Below are positions 8,144 to 16,506 of a DNA stretch of 38,998 nucleotides, one piece after another (position 1 is the first letter of the stretch; each line of letters starts with the position of its first letter). The stretch lies in NCBI GenBank assembly GCA_027297745.1, contig JAPUHK010000116.1, forward strand, positions 1 through 38,998, written 5' to 3'. The stretch comes from Planctomycetota bacterium. Lineage in GTDB: Bacteria; Planctomycetota; PLA2. Under the pieces are notes generated by a model. That model was not told where the DNA came from. It ran no database searches and was given only the letters and a program-made list of their open reading frames with translations. The translations under genes were made by a program, and so were the position numbers.

Positions 8144-8149
8144 ATTATA
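8144..8149 (-). promoter_or_regulatory. -10 hexamer TATAAT for the SDR gene
   Basis: Perfect TATAAT on the minus strand, ending 10 nt before ATG 8133. The predicted leader is only about 4 nt. The -35 region is weak. Confidence 0.65.
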
Positions 8150-8217
8150 GAGGGGCTCGCCACTAAACTTCCGTCCGATGCCCGCGAATCATGCATTCTG
8201 TCGTGCCAGGAAGCCGC

Positions 8218-9366
8218 ATGAGCGCACGCATTCTGAAGATCACCGGCAAACGCATTCGCGATCCTCTGGCGGTCGTCAAGCTGGGCGACTTCCGGTTGCG
8301 GGAAGCGGGCACGCTCGACACGGCAGAAGCACTGCGCGATCCGCGGCTCTCGCTGTACTGCCTGGACGGCCCGCGCCGGCGCGCCTTGTACGTGCGTACG
8401 CCCGACTCCGTGGACCTCACGCGCGAGCCGTTCATCTGGCGGGCGCAGCGGCTGCACGCCGAAGAGCTGGTGGCGATCGACCTGGATGAGCTGGACGAGT
8501 TGGCCGACGGGATGGAGGATCCGGGCGACCGCATCACGCTGCTCTACTCCGTCGGCCGCTGCGGCTCCACGCTGCTGAGCCGGGCGTTCCACAAGGCCGG
8601 CTGCCTCAGCCTTTCCGAGCCGGACGTGTACACGCAACTGCTGAGCTGGAAGATGAGCCCGGAGCAAGGGCCGCTGCGCCTGCGGCGCCTGACGCGCGTG
8701 TTGCTGGGAGGGCGGGGCCCGCGGCCGGCGCACCTCGTGCTGAAATTCCGCAGCATGTGCATGGAGCAGGCGGGCATGATGCACGCGGCCTTTCCCGAAG
8801 CCCGCATGCTGTTTCTGTACCGCGACGCCGAGGCCGTGGTGCGGTCCGGCATGGGCGCTTTCTGCCGCTTCGGCTCGAACCTGTGGTTGCTGCACCACTT
8901 CAGTCGCTGGGCACCCCTGCGCCCGCTGCTGCGCAGCCGGCTGCCCCGCCGCCTGCAGATGATGAGGCACTGGTCTCCGTGCGTGGATCTGTACGACACG
9001 CACGAGTGGAGCCGCATGGGCGCGGTGGGGATGCTTGCGGTGATGTGGCTTTCGGCCATGGCGCGTTGCCTCGCGTTGCACGAGGAGCGGCTGCCCTGGA
9101 CGACGCTGCGCTACGAGGACCTGATCGAGAGCCCGGAGCGGATTCTCGCGCAGGTGTTCCAGGCCTGCGGCCTTCCCGCGTCCCGCGTCGCGGACGCCCA
9201 GCGAGCGCTGCTGGAGGACTCCCAAAGGGGATCGATGGTGGCGCGCGCGACGGTCCGGCGTTGGACTCTGCGGGAGGCGGACCGCCGCACGATCGCCGAG
9301 GTGCTCGCGCGTCACCCGTGTATCCGCACGCCGGGATTCATCCTGCCCGGAACGTTGCGTGCCTGA
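8218..9366 (+). CDS. Sulfotransferase-like protein
   Basis: 382 residues. The central motif YSVGRCGSTLLSRAF resembles the 5'-phosphosulfate-binding loop of PAPS-dependent sulfotransferases, and FLYRDAEAVVRSG fits the 3'-phosphate-binding strand and helix. LRYEDLIESPERIL is the typical late sulfotransferase motif. It would transfer sulfate from PAPS to a hydroxyl or amine, here probably on a glycan. I chose ATG 8218 because AGGAAG lies just upstream; ATG 8191 in the same frame is possible. TAAACT at 8164-8169 could be its -10. It is transcribed away from the SDR gene and converges on the GT2 gene at 9421. Confidence 0.82.
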   Translation: MSARILKITGKRIRDPLAVVKLGDFRLREAGTLDTAEALRDPRLSLYCLDGPRRRALYVRTPDSVDLTREPFIWRAQRLHAEELVAIDLDELDELADGMEDPGDRITLLYSVGRCGSTLLSRAFHKAGCLSLSEPDVYTQLLSWKMSPEQGPLRLRRLTRVLLGGRGPRPAHLVLKFRSMCMEQAGMMHAAFPEARMLFLYRDAEAVVRSGMGAFCRFGSNLWLLHHFSRWAPLRPLLRSRLPRRLQMMRHWSPCVDLYDTHEWSRMGAVGMLAVMWLSAMARCLALHEERLPWTTLRYEDLIESPERILAQVFQACGLPASRVADAQRALLEDSQRGSMVARATVRRWTLREADRRTIAEVLARHPCIRTPGFILPGTLRA

Positions 9367-9420
9367 GCCCCGTTGCGCCACCGTCGACGGGAGCAGGAGC
9401 GGGCAGATACGGGAACCGAG

Positions 9421-10131
9421 TCAGTGGCGGATGGCCGACGCGCAGGAGCCGTACTTGTCCTTCAGCTTCCCGTACTGCCCCTGGGTGAGCTGCATACGCC
9501 GGCCCTTGTCGAGCGTCTTGAGCGTGCGGCTTATGAGGTGTACGACGACCGCGTCGTGCACGAGGCCGTGCCGCAGGCCGTGCGCTTGCAGCTGCTTGCC
9601 GTAGTCGTCGTCCGAGCACCAGAAGACGAAGCGTTCGTCCAGCTTGCCGATCTTGGCGTAGATCGAACGCTCCTGCATGAGGCACCAGCCCGCCACGTGG
9701 CGTTGCGTGCGATAGCCGATCTCGACCTTCCCCCGCTTGCGCCGCAGCTTCCAGTGATCGCGGTGGGTCGCGGGGCAGAAGGGGCTGGCGCTCTGCAGCC
9801 CGTGCTCCCGCATGGCCTCGAGCAGGCGTGTGGCCCAGCGCGAACGGAACCGGAGGTCGTTGTTGCAGATCGTGACGTAGTCGGCTGTGCAGTGCTCCAG
9901 GCCGAGGTTGACGAACTTGTTGTAGCCGAACTCGGTCTTGGGGTAGATCGTCGTGGTGCCCTCGAACTGGAACGGCTCGAGCGCGGACTCCGTCTCGACT
10001 ACGAAGACGTTGAAGCGGATGCCGGGATCCCTGCGGCGCAGCTCGTGGACGCAGCGCTGGGTCATCCGCTTGAGCTTGCGGTCCCGGGCCCAGCTGGGGA
10101 TGACGACGTCGACTTCCGTACCTGTTCTCAA
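9421..10131 (-). CDS. Glycosyltransferase family 2
   Basis: About 236 residues. It opens with the GT-A strand VDVVIPSWARDRKL. NNDLRF takes the place of the DxD motif, and FVFWCSDDDYGKQL matches the acceptor-side region. No membrane helix is seen, so it should be a cytosolic sugar transferase feeding the surrounding polysaccharide pathway. I prefer TTG 10131 because AGGAG lies 8 nt upstream and the first strand then follows within seven residues. A GTG at 10161 is the alternative, but it sits at the edge of the hairpin at 10162-10180. The final residues are basic. Confidence 0.85.
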   Translation of the reverse strand: MRTGTEVDVVIPSWARDRKLKRMTQRCVHELRRRDPGIRFNVFVVETESALEPFQFEGTTTIYPKTEFGYNKFVNLGLEHCTADYVTICNNDLRFRSRWATRLLEAMREHGLQSASPFCPATHRDHWKLRRKRGKVEIGYRTQRHVAGWCLMQERSIYAKIGKLDERFVFWCSDDDYGKQLQAHGLRHGLVHDAVVVHLISRTLKTLDKGRRMQLTQGQYGKLKDKYGSCASAIRH

Positions 10132-10161
10132 GTCTCGCGCTCCTGTAGGACCGAAGCTCAC

Positions 10162-10180
10162 GGGCTCCGCAGTGGAGCCC
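10162..10180. repeat. Perfect 7-bp inverted repeat between divergent glycosyltransferase genes
   Basis: GGGCTCC, five bases, GGAGCCC. It lies in the 10132-10257 intergenic region, between the two divergent promoters. It may be an operator or a small RNA hairpin. Confidence 0.5.
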
Positions 10181-10241
10181 TACGCCGCAACCGGCGCGGA
10201 TTGTAGCGGGATCCGTCGCCGGGCGCTGGTCCGCGATCGAG

Positions 10242-10247
10242 TAGTGT
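10242..10247 (+). promoter_or_regulatory. -10 hexamer TAGTGT for the glycosyltransferase at 10258
   Basis: Ends 10 nt before ATG 10258. No Shine-Dalgarno sequence is present. Confidence 0.45.
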
Positions 10248-10257
10248 AGTCGCCCTC

Positions 10258-10923
10258 ATGAGCGAGGAGCTGACCGTCGTCTGCGCCGCCTACCGGCGCT
10301 ACCGCCGGATCCACGTGCTCGTGCACTCCTTTCTGTGCCAGACCCTCGACAACTGGAAGCTGCGCATCCTGCACGACGGTCCCGACGAGCGCATGGCGGC
10401 CGAGTTGGCGCCGTACGTGGAGGGACCCGCGCCCGTGGAGCTCTGCTGCACCGAGAGACGCTTCGACGACTACGGCTACTCCCTGCGCGAGCGCGGCCTG
10501 CGCGAGGCGGACACGGAATTCGTGATGTTCACCAACGACGACAACTACTACGCGCCGAAGTTCCTCGAGTACATGTTCGGCGCGATCCGCGCCGGCGACC
10601 TCGATTTCGTGCTGTGCAACATGATCCACAGCCCCCACAACCCCGGCGAATACAAGCAAGACGACTACCACGTGTTCGACTCCTATCCGCGCTTGAACTA
10701 CGTCGACATCGGCAATTTCATCGTGCGCCGCCGCTGCGCGCTGCAGGTCGGCTTCGAGGACAAGTCGTTCGGCGCCGACGGGATCTTCGTCGAACGCTTG
10801 ATGGACGCTTTCAACGTGCGCAGCTTCATTCCCGGCTGGCCGGCCGAGCCGCGGGCAGCCCGCCCGGGACACGAAGCGCTGCGGGTCGGCAAGGTCGACC
10901 GGGTGCTCTTCGTCCACAACTGA
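10258..10923 (+). CDS. Glycosyltransferase family 2-like protein
   Basis: 221 residues. The N-terminus, LTVVCAAYRRYRRIHVLVHS, and the following ILHDGPDERM match the first two strands of a GT-A fold. FTNDDNYYAPKFLEYM gives the metal-binding acidic motif. The half after about residue 160 is short, so the acceptor domain is small. It probably transfers a sugar in the same surface-glycan pathway as its neighbours. The start is ATG 10258, preceded by TAGTGT at 10 nt and no Shine-Dalgarno sequence. An unusual A-rich tandem repeat begins directly after the stop. Confidence 0.82.
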   Translation: MSEELTVVCAAYRRYRRIHVLVHSFLCQTLDNWKLRILHDGPDERMAAELAPYVEGPAPVELCCTERRFDDYGYSLRERGLREADTEFVMFTNDDNYYAPKFLEYMFGAIRAGDLDFVLCNMIHSPHNPGEYKQDDYHVFDSYPRLNYVDIGNFIVRRRCALQVGFEDKSFGADGIFVERLMDAFNVRSFIPGWPAEPRAARPGHEALRVGKVDRVLFVHN

Positions 10924-10972
10924 AACGCAAACGCAAAGGCGCAAACGCAAAGACGCAAAGGCGCAAAGAAAA
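10924..10972 (+). repeat. Short tandem repeat built on ACGCAAAG/GCGCAAA
   Basis: Imperfect 6-14 bp units (ACGCAA, ACGCAAAGGCGCAA, ACGCAAAGACGCAA) follow the stop at 10923 directly. A related sequence in the opposite orientation lies at 18161-18197. Confidence 0.75.
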
Positions 10973-10983
10973 GGGCGTGGTGG

Positions 10984-11877
10984 TTAGTCGAGGCGGGGGG
11001 GGCCGCCGGCGTCCGCATAGCCGCGGGCCAGGGCGCGGTGGATGGCGCCCCTCCAGTAGCGCTGCCGCGCACCGGGCACGCGCAGGCGCGCCAGGAGCCC
11101 GTCGAGCACGAGCCGCGCCCCCTTGCGCCCGTTCCAGCGCACGGGCAACAGCCCGAGGTCCTCGCGCACGAGCAGGGGGAGCGTGCGCCCCGTCCGGTAC
11201 GAGCGCTCCAGGTAGCCCTGCAGCGTGACCGGGTGGCGGTGGTGGCCGATGCACTCCTTGTCGAAGTAGAACTCGAAGCCCGCGCGTTTCAGCCGGTGGG
11301 CCCACTCGAGGTTCTCGTAGTAGCGCAGGTCCTCCCGGAAGCGCAGGTCGGGTCCCAGCTCCTCGCGCAGGACCGCGAACAGGCAGGCCTCCACGTAGCG
11401 CCATTCCACGTTGCCCGACTGTTGCAGCTCGTGGAAGATGTGCTGCCGATCGGAGCCCGCCAGCCAGCGCGCGAAGGCGTCGTCCCCGAGCTCTTGTACG
11501 AGGTTGCCCAGGAAGCCGGCTCGGGCATGCCCGGGGTCCGTGAAGAAACGGTCGCAGCGCGCGAGCACGTCCGGAGCGAGCAGGATGTCGTCGCCGAGGA
11601 AGAACAGGATCGTGCCGGACGCTTCCTCGACGGCGCGGTTGCGCGCCTGCGCGGCCCCGCGGTTGGGTTGCTCGACGACCCGCAGCCGGTCGTCCCGCTC
11701 CGCCCGCTCGCGCAGGAACGGTGCGGTCCCGTCCGTCGAGCCGTCGTCGATCGCAATCACCTCGAGGCTCCCGCCGCCGCGCAAGTAGTCCTGCGCGTCG
11801 ATGCGGTCGAGCGTCTGCTGCAGGACGTCCATGCGCTCGAAGGTCGGCAGCACGACCGAGAAGCGCGGCGCCGTCAT
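10984..11877 (-). CDS. Glycosyltransferase family 2
   Basis: 297 residues. Strand one reads FSVVLPTFERMDVLQQTLD, then VIAIDDGSTDGT, the hallmark of family 2. NRGAAQARNRAVEEA and FFLGDDILL supply the nucleotide and metal contacts. ENLEWAHRLKRAG is the usual region after the catalytic base. It has no membrane segments. The start at ATG 11877 overlaps the stop of the upstream glycosyltransferase gene as ATGA, so the two are coupled. The C-terminal 60 residues are rich in Arg and Leu and may contact the membrane. The donor and acceptor cannot be told from sequence. Confidence 0.9.
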   Translation of the reverse strand: MTAPRFSVVLPTFERMDVLQQTLDRIDAQDYLRGGGSLEVIAIDDGSTDGTAPFLRERAERDDRLRVVEQPNRGAAQARNRAVEEASGTILFFLGDDILLAPDVLARCDRFFTDPGHARAGFLGNLVQELGDDAFARWLAGSDRQHIFHELQQSGNVEWRYVEACLFAVLREELGPDLRFREDLRYYENLEWAHRLKRAGFEFYFDKECIGHHRHPVTLQGYLERSYRTGRTLPLLVREDLGLLPVRWNGRKGARLVLDGLLARLRVPGARQRYWRGAIHRALARGYADAGGPPRLD

Positions 11878-12797
11878 CGCTGCGACCCGTGGTAGAGACC
11901 CCAGCGCCGGGCGGACCACTTCAGGTCCTCGGCCCAGCGCTCCGGGGGGCGCGTGAGGCGGCGCACGGCGTAGACCAGGTCGCCCCGGATGGCCCGGCGC
12001 AGCAGGCGCAAGCGGGCCACCCGGCCCGCACCCCCCTCCTTGCGCTGCCCGTCCCGGTCGAAGTAGGCGTAGCCCGCGAAGAGCCCCCGCAGGTAGCGGG
12101 TGCGCTGCCGCGAGCGGGTCACGAAGTGCAGCACCCGCGCCGCCTGTACCCAACGTCCCTGCGCCCCGTCGAGCATGGCCGTCTGCAGCAGCGTGGTCTC
12201 CTCACCCGACAAGAGGCCGCCCGCGCGGCGCCCCCGGCCGGGGTCGAAACGGTAGCGCGCCTGCAACTCGCGCCGGATCGCGAAGTTGGCCCCGTAGGGG
12301 ATCTGAGCGTGGTCCTCGGGGTCGAGCCGTCCGTGCTGCGGTCCCAGGTCGAGGCCGGAGTAAGCCGCGACGAAGTGGGGCAACGTGCGCCGTAGCCATT
12401 CCGGCATCGGCCGCTCGAAGTCCAGCTCGATCGGGCCGCCGAGCACGCCCGCTTCCGGATGCCGCTCGAACTCCTCGAGGTAAGCGCGCATCCAGCCCGG
12501 GGTTACGCGTATGTCGTCGTCGGTCCACAGGAGGTACTCGCCGTCGGCCCCCTCGACGGCCCGGTTGCGGGCATGCGAGACGCCCGGGCGCGGCTCGAAG
12601 GCGCGCTCGAGCGGCAGCCGCCCTTCGAAGTCGTCCAGCAGCCGCTGGGTGCCGTCGGTGCAGTTGTTGTCCACGACCAGTAACTTCCAGTGGACACCCG
12701 CCGGGACCTCTACGCGCTCGAGCGCCTCGAGGCAACCACGCAGCAGAGAGGCACGGTTCCACGTGCACAGACAAACGGTCACTCGCACGGGCGGCAT
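11874..12797 (-). CDS. Glycosyltransferase family 2
   Basis: 307 residues. It starts VRVTVCLCTWNRASLLRGCL, followed by VVDNNCTDGT and VSHARNRAVEGADGEYLLW with TDDDI as the metal motif. GLLSGEETTLLQ is the ED-type acceptor motif. This is the classic layout of WcaA/WbbL-like GT2 enzymes building extracellular or O-antigen polysaccharide. The C-terminal stretch after about 235 is basic and may sit on the inner membrane. The start at ATG 12797 has neither a clear Shine-Dalgarno sequence nor a TANNNT box. It is first in a two-gene unit with the coupled gene at 10984-11877 and diverges from the GT2 gene at 12865. Confidence 0.92.
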   Translation of the reverse strand: MPPVRVTVCLCTWNRASLLRGCLEALERVEVPAGVHWKLLVVDNNCTDGTQRLLDDFEGRLPLERAFEPRPGVSHARNRAVEGADGEYLLWTDDDIRVTPGWMRAYLEEFERHPEAGVLGGPIELDFERPMPEWLRRTLPHFVAAYSGLDLGPQHGRLDPEDHAQIPYGANFAIRRELQARYRFDPGRGRRAGGLLSGEETTLLQTAMLDGAQGRWVQAARVLHFVTRSRQRTRYLRGLFAGYAYFDRDGQRKEGGAGRVARLRLLRRAIRGDLVYAVRRLTRPPERWAEDLKWSARRWGLYHGSQR

Positions 12798-12847
12798 TAT
12801 TCACGATTCGACGCGTAGGGGGCTGCGTTGGGGCGCAGGCCGTTTGC

Positions 12848-12853
12848 TATAGT
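12848..12853 (+). promoter_or_regulatory. -10 hexamer TATAGT for the glycosyltransferase at 12865
   Basis: Ends 11 nt before ATG 12865. The intervening bases are pyrimidine-rich and carry no Shine-Dalgarno sequence. Confidence 0.6.
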
Positions 12854-12864
12854 CCTCCTGAGCT

Positions 12865-13830
12865 ATGGGGGTTCTAGCGGTTGCAGCCGTCGTCCCGGTC
12901 TACAACCGCCCCCGGGTCGTCATCGAGGCGCTGGACTCGGTGGCTGCCCAGACCCGCCCGCCCGACGAGCTTGTCGTGGTCGACGACGGGTCCTCCCCGG
13001 AGACCGCGCGTCGCGTGGCGGCCTGGATCGAGGCGTCCAACGGGCGCTTGCCCACCCGGCTGATCCGGCAGACCAACGCGGGCCCGGCCGCCGCCCGCAA
13101 CCGCGGCGCGGCGGAGGTGAACGGTTGCGACCTGCTGGCTTTCCTGGACTCGGACGACCTGTGGCCGCAGGACTATCTGGAGCGCATGACGCAGGCGTTC
13201 GAGCGCAACCCCAGCGCGGCCGCGGCCTCCTGCGACCAACTGCTGCTCGACGCCCGGACGGAGCACTCCGAGCTCATTCGGCGCGACGTGGCCGCTCCGC
13301 GCGCGACCTCCCGCATCCTGGCGGAGGGGGCGCCGGGCACGCCGAACACCGTCGTGCGCACGGCGCCCTTCCGCGCGGCCGGCGGGTACCACCCCAAGTG
13401 GCCCCTGGGCGAAGAGTTCGACCTTATGCTGCGCCTGAGCCAGCACGGCGAGTGGCTGTACGTGCCGGGCGCTCCTGTGGTCGTGCGCCTTGGACGGGCC
13501 GCGGCCGCCGGTGAAGAGGGCCACTTCGGGAAGCTGCGCCCGGACCCGCGGCGCATCGAGGCGCAGCTGATCGAGGAGTTCCTCACGAGCTACGTGCCCG
13601 GTCGCAACGGCGGGGCCAACGGCGGTCCCGAACCCGCCGAGCGCCGCGTGCTCGCCTACCGCTGGTACAAGGCCGGGCGGCAGCTGGCGCGCCTAGGCAA
13701 GCGCCACGAAGGGCACGAGTGCTTCCGTCGTGCGTTGCATTGGCGGCTGGGCTACTTCCGCGCCTGGTGGGGCGCCGCCGCCACGGTCGGATTCCGCAAC
13801 GGCGCGGGCGGCAACCGGGCAGCACCCTAG
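12865..13830 (+). CDS. Glycosyltransferase family 2
   Basis: 321 residues. The opening AAVVPVYNRPRVVIEALDSV and LVVVDDGSSPETA are textbook GT2. AGPAAARNRGAAEV and FLDSDDLWPQDYLERM give the donor and metal sites. After about residue 240 a short helical tail follows, with YKAGRQLARLGKRHEGHECFRRAL, which resembles a single TPR-like pair often found after GT2 domains. It is preceded by TATAGT at 11 nt and no Shine-Dalgarno sequence, so a near-leaderless mRNA is likely. It ends 18 bp from the convergent beta-keto-acid cleavage enzyme gene. Confidence 0.92.
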   Translation: MGVLAVAAVVPVYNRPRVVIEALDSVAAQTRPPDELVVVDDGSSPETARRVAAWIEASNGRLPTRLIRQTNAGPAAARNRGAAEVNGCDLLAFLDSDDLWPQDYLERMTQAFERNPSAAAASCDQLLLDARTEHSELIRRDVAAPRATSRILAEGAPGTPNTVVRTAPFRAAGGYHPKWPLGEEFDLMLRLSQHGEWLYVPGAPVVVRLGRAAAAGEEGHFGKLRPDPRRIEAQLIEEFLTSYVPGRNGGANGGPEPAERRVLAYRWYKAGRQLARLGKRHEGHECFRRALHWRLGYFRAWWGAAATVGFRNGAGGNRAAP

Positions 13831-13848
13831 GCGCCCACGCCACCCGGC

Positions 13849-14685
13849 TCAGTCCTCATGCATGCCGATGATGCGGCGCGCCTCGGCCGGGTCGGCAATC
13901 TCGCGCCCCGCAGCGCGCGCGAGCTTGACGATGCGCTCGATCAATCCGGCGTTGGTCGCCGGCCGCGTTCGTTCGGCGTCGTACCAGAGGTTGTCCTCGA
14001 GCCCCACGCGGACATGCCCACCCATGGTGACCGCCAGGGACTGGACGAAGAACTGGTAGCGGCCGATCCCCGTGGCCGACCAGGTCATCTTGTCGGGCAA
14101 GGCGCGCACGATCGAAGCCAGGTTGAAGGGCGTGGCGCTCAGCGTTCCTAGCGAGCCGAGCAGGATGTTTCCGTACAGCGGCAGACGGAGGATCTGCTTG
14201 CGCAGCAGGAAGTGCGCGTAGTCGGCCATGCCCATGTCGAAGATCTCGAGCTCGGGAACGATGCCCAGCTCGTTCATGGCACCTGCCAGGGAGTGGATCA
14301 TGTCGGGAGCGTTGACCGACGCCTGCTTGGGGAAGTTCAGCGATCCCAGGGTCAGCGACCCGAAGTCCGGTCGGCAGCCGGGTCCCGGGTCCAACACCTC
14401 CGAGCGCTGCGAGAGCTCATGGAAGACGCGGCCGCTGGTCGACCCCGAGATGAGCATGCCCGGGCAGGCCGCGTGGATGCCGCCGATGATCTCGGCGTAG
14501 ATCTCTTTGCGGTAGTCGGGCGTCCCGTTCCCGGCCCGCGCGTGCACGTGAATCACGCTCGCTCCGGCCTCGAAGCAGCGCCGGGCGTCCGCGACGACCT
14601 GCTTGGGGGTGATGGGTACGGCCGGGTTTTGCTCGCGGGTCGGGACCATCCCGGTGACCGCGGCGTTGATGATCAGGTCGTTCAG
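13849..14685 (-). CDS. Beta-keto acid cleavage enzyme (BKACE, DUF849 family)
   Basis: About 278 residues. Family members condense a beta-keto acid with acetyl-CoA and release acetoacetate plus a new CoA ester; the founding member acts in lysine fermentation. VIHVHARAGNG carries the zinc-binding HxH, and VGLEDN near residue 230 supplies the conserved acidic residue. The fold is a TIM barrel in the cytosol. The family normally begins at the LIINAAVTG strand. Here that leaves CTG 14685, which overlaps the upstream glycosyltransferase stop as CTGA and has AGGGG 5 nt upstream. The nearest in-frame ATG is 14724, inside the upstream gene. Its presence within a glycan cluster is odd. Confidence 0.88.
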   Translation of the reverse strand: MNDLIINAAVTGMVPTREQNPAVPITPKQVVADARRCFEAGASVIHVHARAGNGTPDYRKEIYAEIIGGIHAACPGMLISGSTSGRVFHELSQRSEVLDPGPGCRPDFGSLTLGSLNFPKQASVNAPDMIHSLAGAMNELGIVPELEIFDMGMADYAHFLLRKQILRLPLYGNILLGSLGTLSATPFNLASIVRALPDKMTWSATGIGRYQFFVQSLAVTMGGHVRVGLEDNLWYDAERTRPATNAGLIERIVKLARAAGREIADPAEARRIIGMHED

Positions 14686-15842
14686 AGGATCCCCTGTTGC
14701 ACCGCGAGCGGCTTGCCTGCGCACGTGCGCAGCATCGTCTCGAGCGACTCGGCGAGGGTCAGGTCGCGTTCCAGGAACGTGCGCGCCCGGCGCGTGATCC
14801 CCGCCCGCTCCTGCTCATGGTCCAGGTAGTGCAGGATCGTCTCGCTCAGGCGATCCACGTCCGCCCATGCGAAGTGCACCCCGGGCTCGTAGGGCTCGGC
14901 GTTGCCGCACGCCTCCGAGACGACCAGCGCGCCGCAGGCCATGCCCATCAGGATGCGCATGCCGCAGAACTCCCAGGGGAACTTGGGCAGGTTGAGCAGC
15001 ACCTTGGTTCGGCTGAGCAGGCGGTCGCGGTCCTCGCCCCAGCACCCGTGGTCCACGATCTCGAGCTTGCGCCCCTTTGCCTTCAGCTCCGAGCCCAGGC
15101 GTTGCAGCAGACGGGCCCGACGGTTCCCGTGGAAGCGCCCCAGGAAGAGCACGTCCACGTCCCGTTCGATCTGCAGGTCGCGGCCCCAGGCGGCGTGCGA
15201 GCCCAGCGGCACGAAGGTGGCCGGGATCCCGCGGCTCTCCAAGAACTCGACGCGCGGACGGGTGGTGGCGCACACGTGGTCGAGCGCGCCCGCGGCTACC
15301 ATGTCGGCCACCCACAGGTACTGCGTCATGACGAAGAAGAAGCTGTCGCTGTCGAACTCGCCCCAGCCCTGGCGCTGCGGATCCCGCTCCACCTCCGCGG
15401 CGTAGCTCCGCGCGCGGTACGAGCGCAGTGCGCGCACGAGCCGCGTCCGGTAAGGGACCACACCCTCGAGCAGCTTGCCCCAGAAGCGGGGCAGGCGCGC
15501 CCACGTGCAGGCGGCGACCTTGCGCCCAACGGCTTCGCCGTGCCGGCTCAGCGCGGGCGGGGGGAGCGGTTCCAGATCCCAGAACACGGTCCGGGGGCCG
15601 CTTGCGGGGCGTCGCCGCAAGAGCTCCGGCAGGTTCCGCAGCTTGCGGCAGTCGCCCGCCAGCAGGAGCAGGTCGCAGTCCAGTGCGGCCGGCGTCGCCT
15701 CATGCGCGGCCGTGGCCTCCAGCCCCCGGCCGCGCAGCACGTCCGTGATCATCACGCCGACGTCTCGAAACAGCCGGTCCGCAGGCAACAAGACGTGCAC
15801 GCGGCTGACGCCCTGCATGGTCGAGTCCGTACTCACACCCAT
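14682..15842 (-). CDS. CgeB-like glycosyltransferase (GT-B fold)
   Basis: 386 residues. The N-terminal half is a variable Rossmann-like domain. The C-terminal half carries VDVLFLGRFHGNRRARLLQ, then VLLNLPKFPWEFCGMRILMGMACGALVVSE, a strong match to the CgeB/glycos_transf_1-type end where the sugar nucleotide binds. A final ILHYLDHEQERAGITRRAR helix is typical. It probably adds a sugar in the surrounding pathway. ATG 15842 has GGAAG just upstream and TATGAT about 20 nt upstream, so this mRNA has a normal short leader. Its stop overlaps the start of the beta-keto-acid cleavage enzyme gene by 4 bp. Confidence 0.8.
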   Translation of the reverse strand: MGVSTDSTMQGVSRVHVLLPADRLFRDVGVMITDVLRGRGLEATAAHEATPAALDCDLLLLAGDCRKLRNLPELLRRRPASGPRTVFWDLEPLPPPALSRHGEAVGRKVAACTWARLPRFWGKLLEGVVPYRTRLVRALRSYRARSYAAEVERDPQRQGWGEFDSDSFFFVMTQYLWVADMVAAGALDHVCATTRPRVEFLESRGIPATFVPLGSHAAWGRDLQIERDVDVLFLGRFHGNRRARLLQRLGSELKAKGRKLEIVDHGCWGEDRDRLLSRTKVLLNLPKFPWEFCGMRILMGMACGALVVSEACGNAEPYEPGVHFAWADVDRLSETILHYLDHEQERAGITRRARTFLERDLTLAESLETMLRTCAGKPLAVQQGIL

Positions 15843-15908
15843 TTGTGCTTCCAGTCGGGGCGACCATCATACCGGTCCGCCCGCCTGCACCCCTCAGCCG
15901 CGCCGGCC

Positions 15909-16499
15909 TCAGCTTGGGACGGACGCCGCGCCGTTGAGCACCTCCGGGATGCGCTCCTCCGGCAGCGGCGTGTATTCGCCTGCGGTGGACCACAAGACCT
16001 CGAACGCGATGCCGCGCTTCCTAAGAAACGCCAGCCAGAGCCTGTACACCTCGTGTAGATCCACAGTGTCGTAGATCGCCCGCCAGAGGTCCGACGGAAA
16101 CGCCTGGGGAGGGTCGTTCAGGGGGTCGATCACTCCGCGTTCCGCGATCCGCTGCAGGAGCTCCTCGCGCGCCGCTACCAACACCGTGGCGCGCACGCTG
16201 CGCGCGTTGGCCATGGCCACCCTCCTCCAGCCGGCCTCATACACCCCCCAGCGCTTCCGGTCGCGCAAGAGGCGGAACAAACGCAGCCGCTTGCGGATCG
16301 ACCAGCCGCGGCCTAGCACGTAACGCTGCTCGAAGGGAAACAGGATGTTGTAGTGCACGATCGCGTCGGAGTGCTCATGCAGCCGCCGTGCCGCGCGCTC
16401 CACCCCGACGATCACCTCCGCGCCACCCCTCTCGAGCTTGTGGATGAGCGTGGACTTGCCGCTGCACGAGGGGCCGCTGACGATGTGGACTCCAGGCAC
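15909..16499 (-). CDS. P-loop NTPase/kinase-like protein
   Basis: About 196 residues. A perfect Walker A motif, SGPSCSGKSTLIHKL, opens the protein after the strand VHIV, and VLVAAREELLQRI fits the fourth strand and lid helix of small-molecule kinases. The substrate is not recognisable; similar small P-loop proteins occur among polysaccharide and sulfotransferase genes. I chose GTG 16499, eight bases after the upstream stop, because the P-loop strand then begins immediately. An ATG at 16562 would add a Pro/Ser/Thr-rich stretch that overlaps the upstream gene and looks like its shadow. It follows the sulfotransferase gene in one unit. Confidence 0.75.
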   Translation of the reverse strand: MPGVHIVSGPSCSGKSTLIHKLERGGAEVIVGVERAARRLHEHSDAIVHYNILFPFEQRYVLGRGWSIRKRLRLFRLLRDRKRWGVYEAGWRRVAMANARSVRATVLVAAREELLQRIAERGVIDPLNDPPQAFPSDLWRAIYDTVDLHEVYRLWLAFLRKRGIAFEVLWSTAGEYTPLPEERIPEVLNGAASVPS

Positions 16500-16506
16500 G
16501 GGTGGC

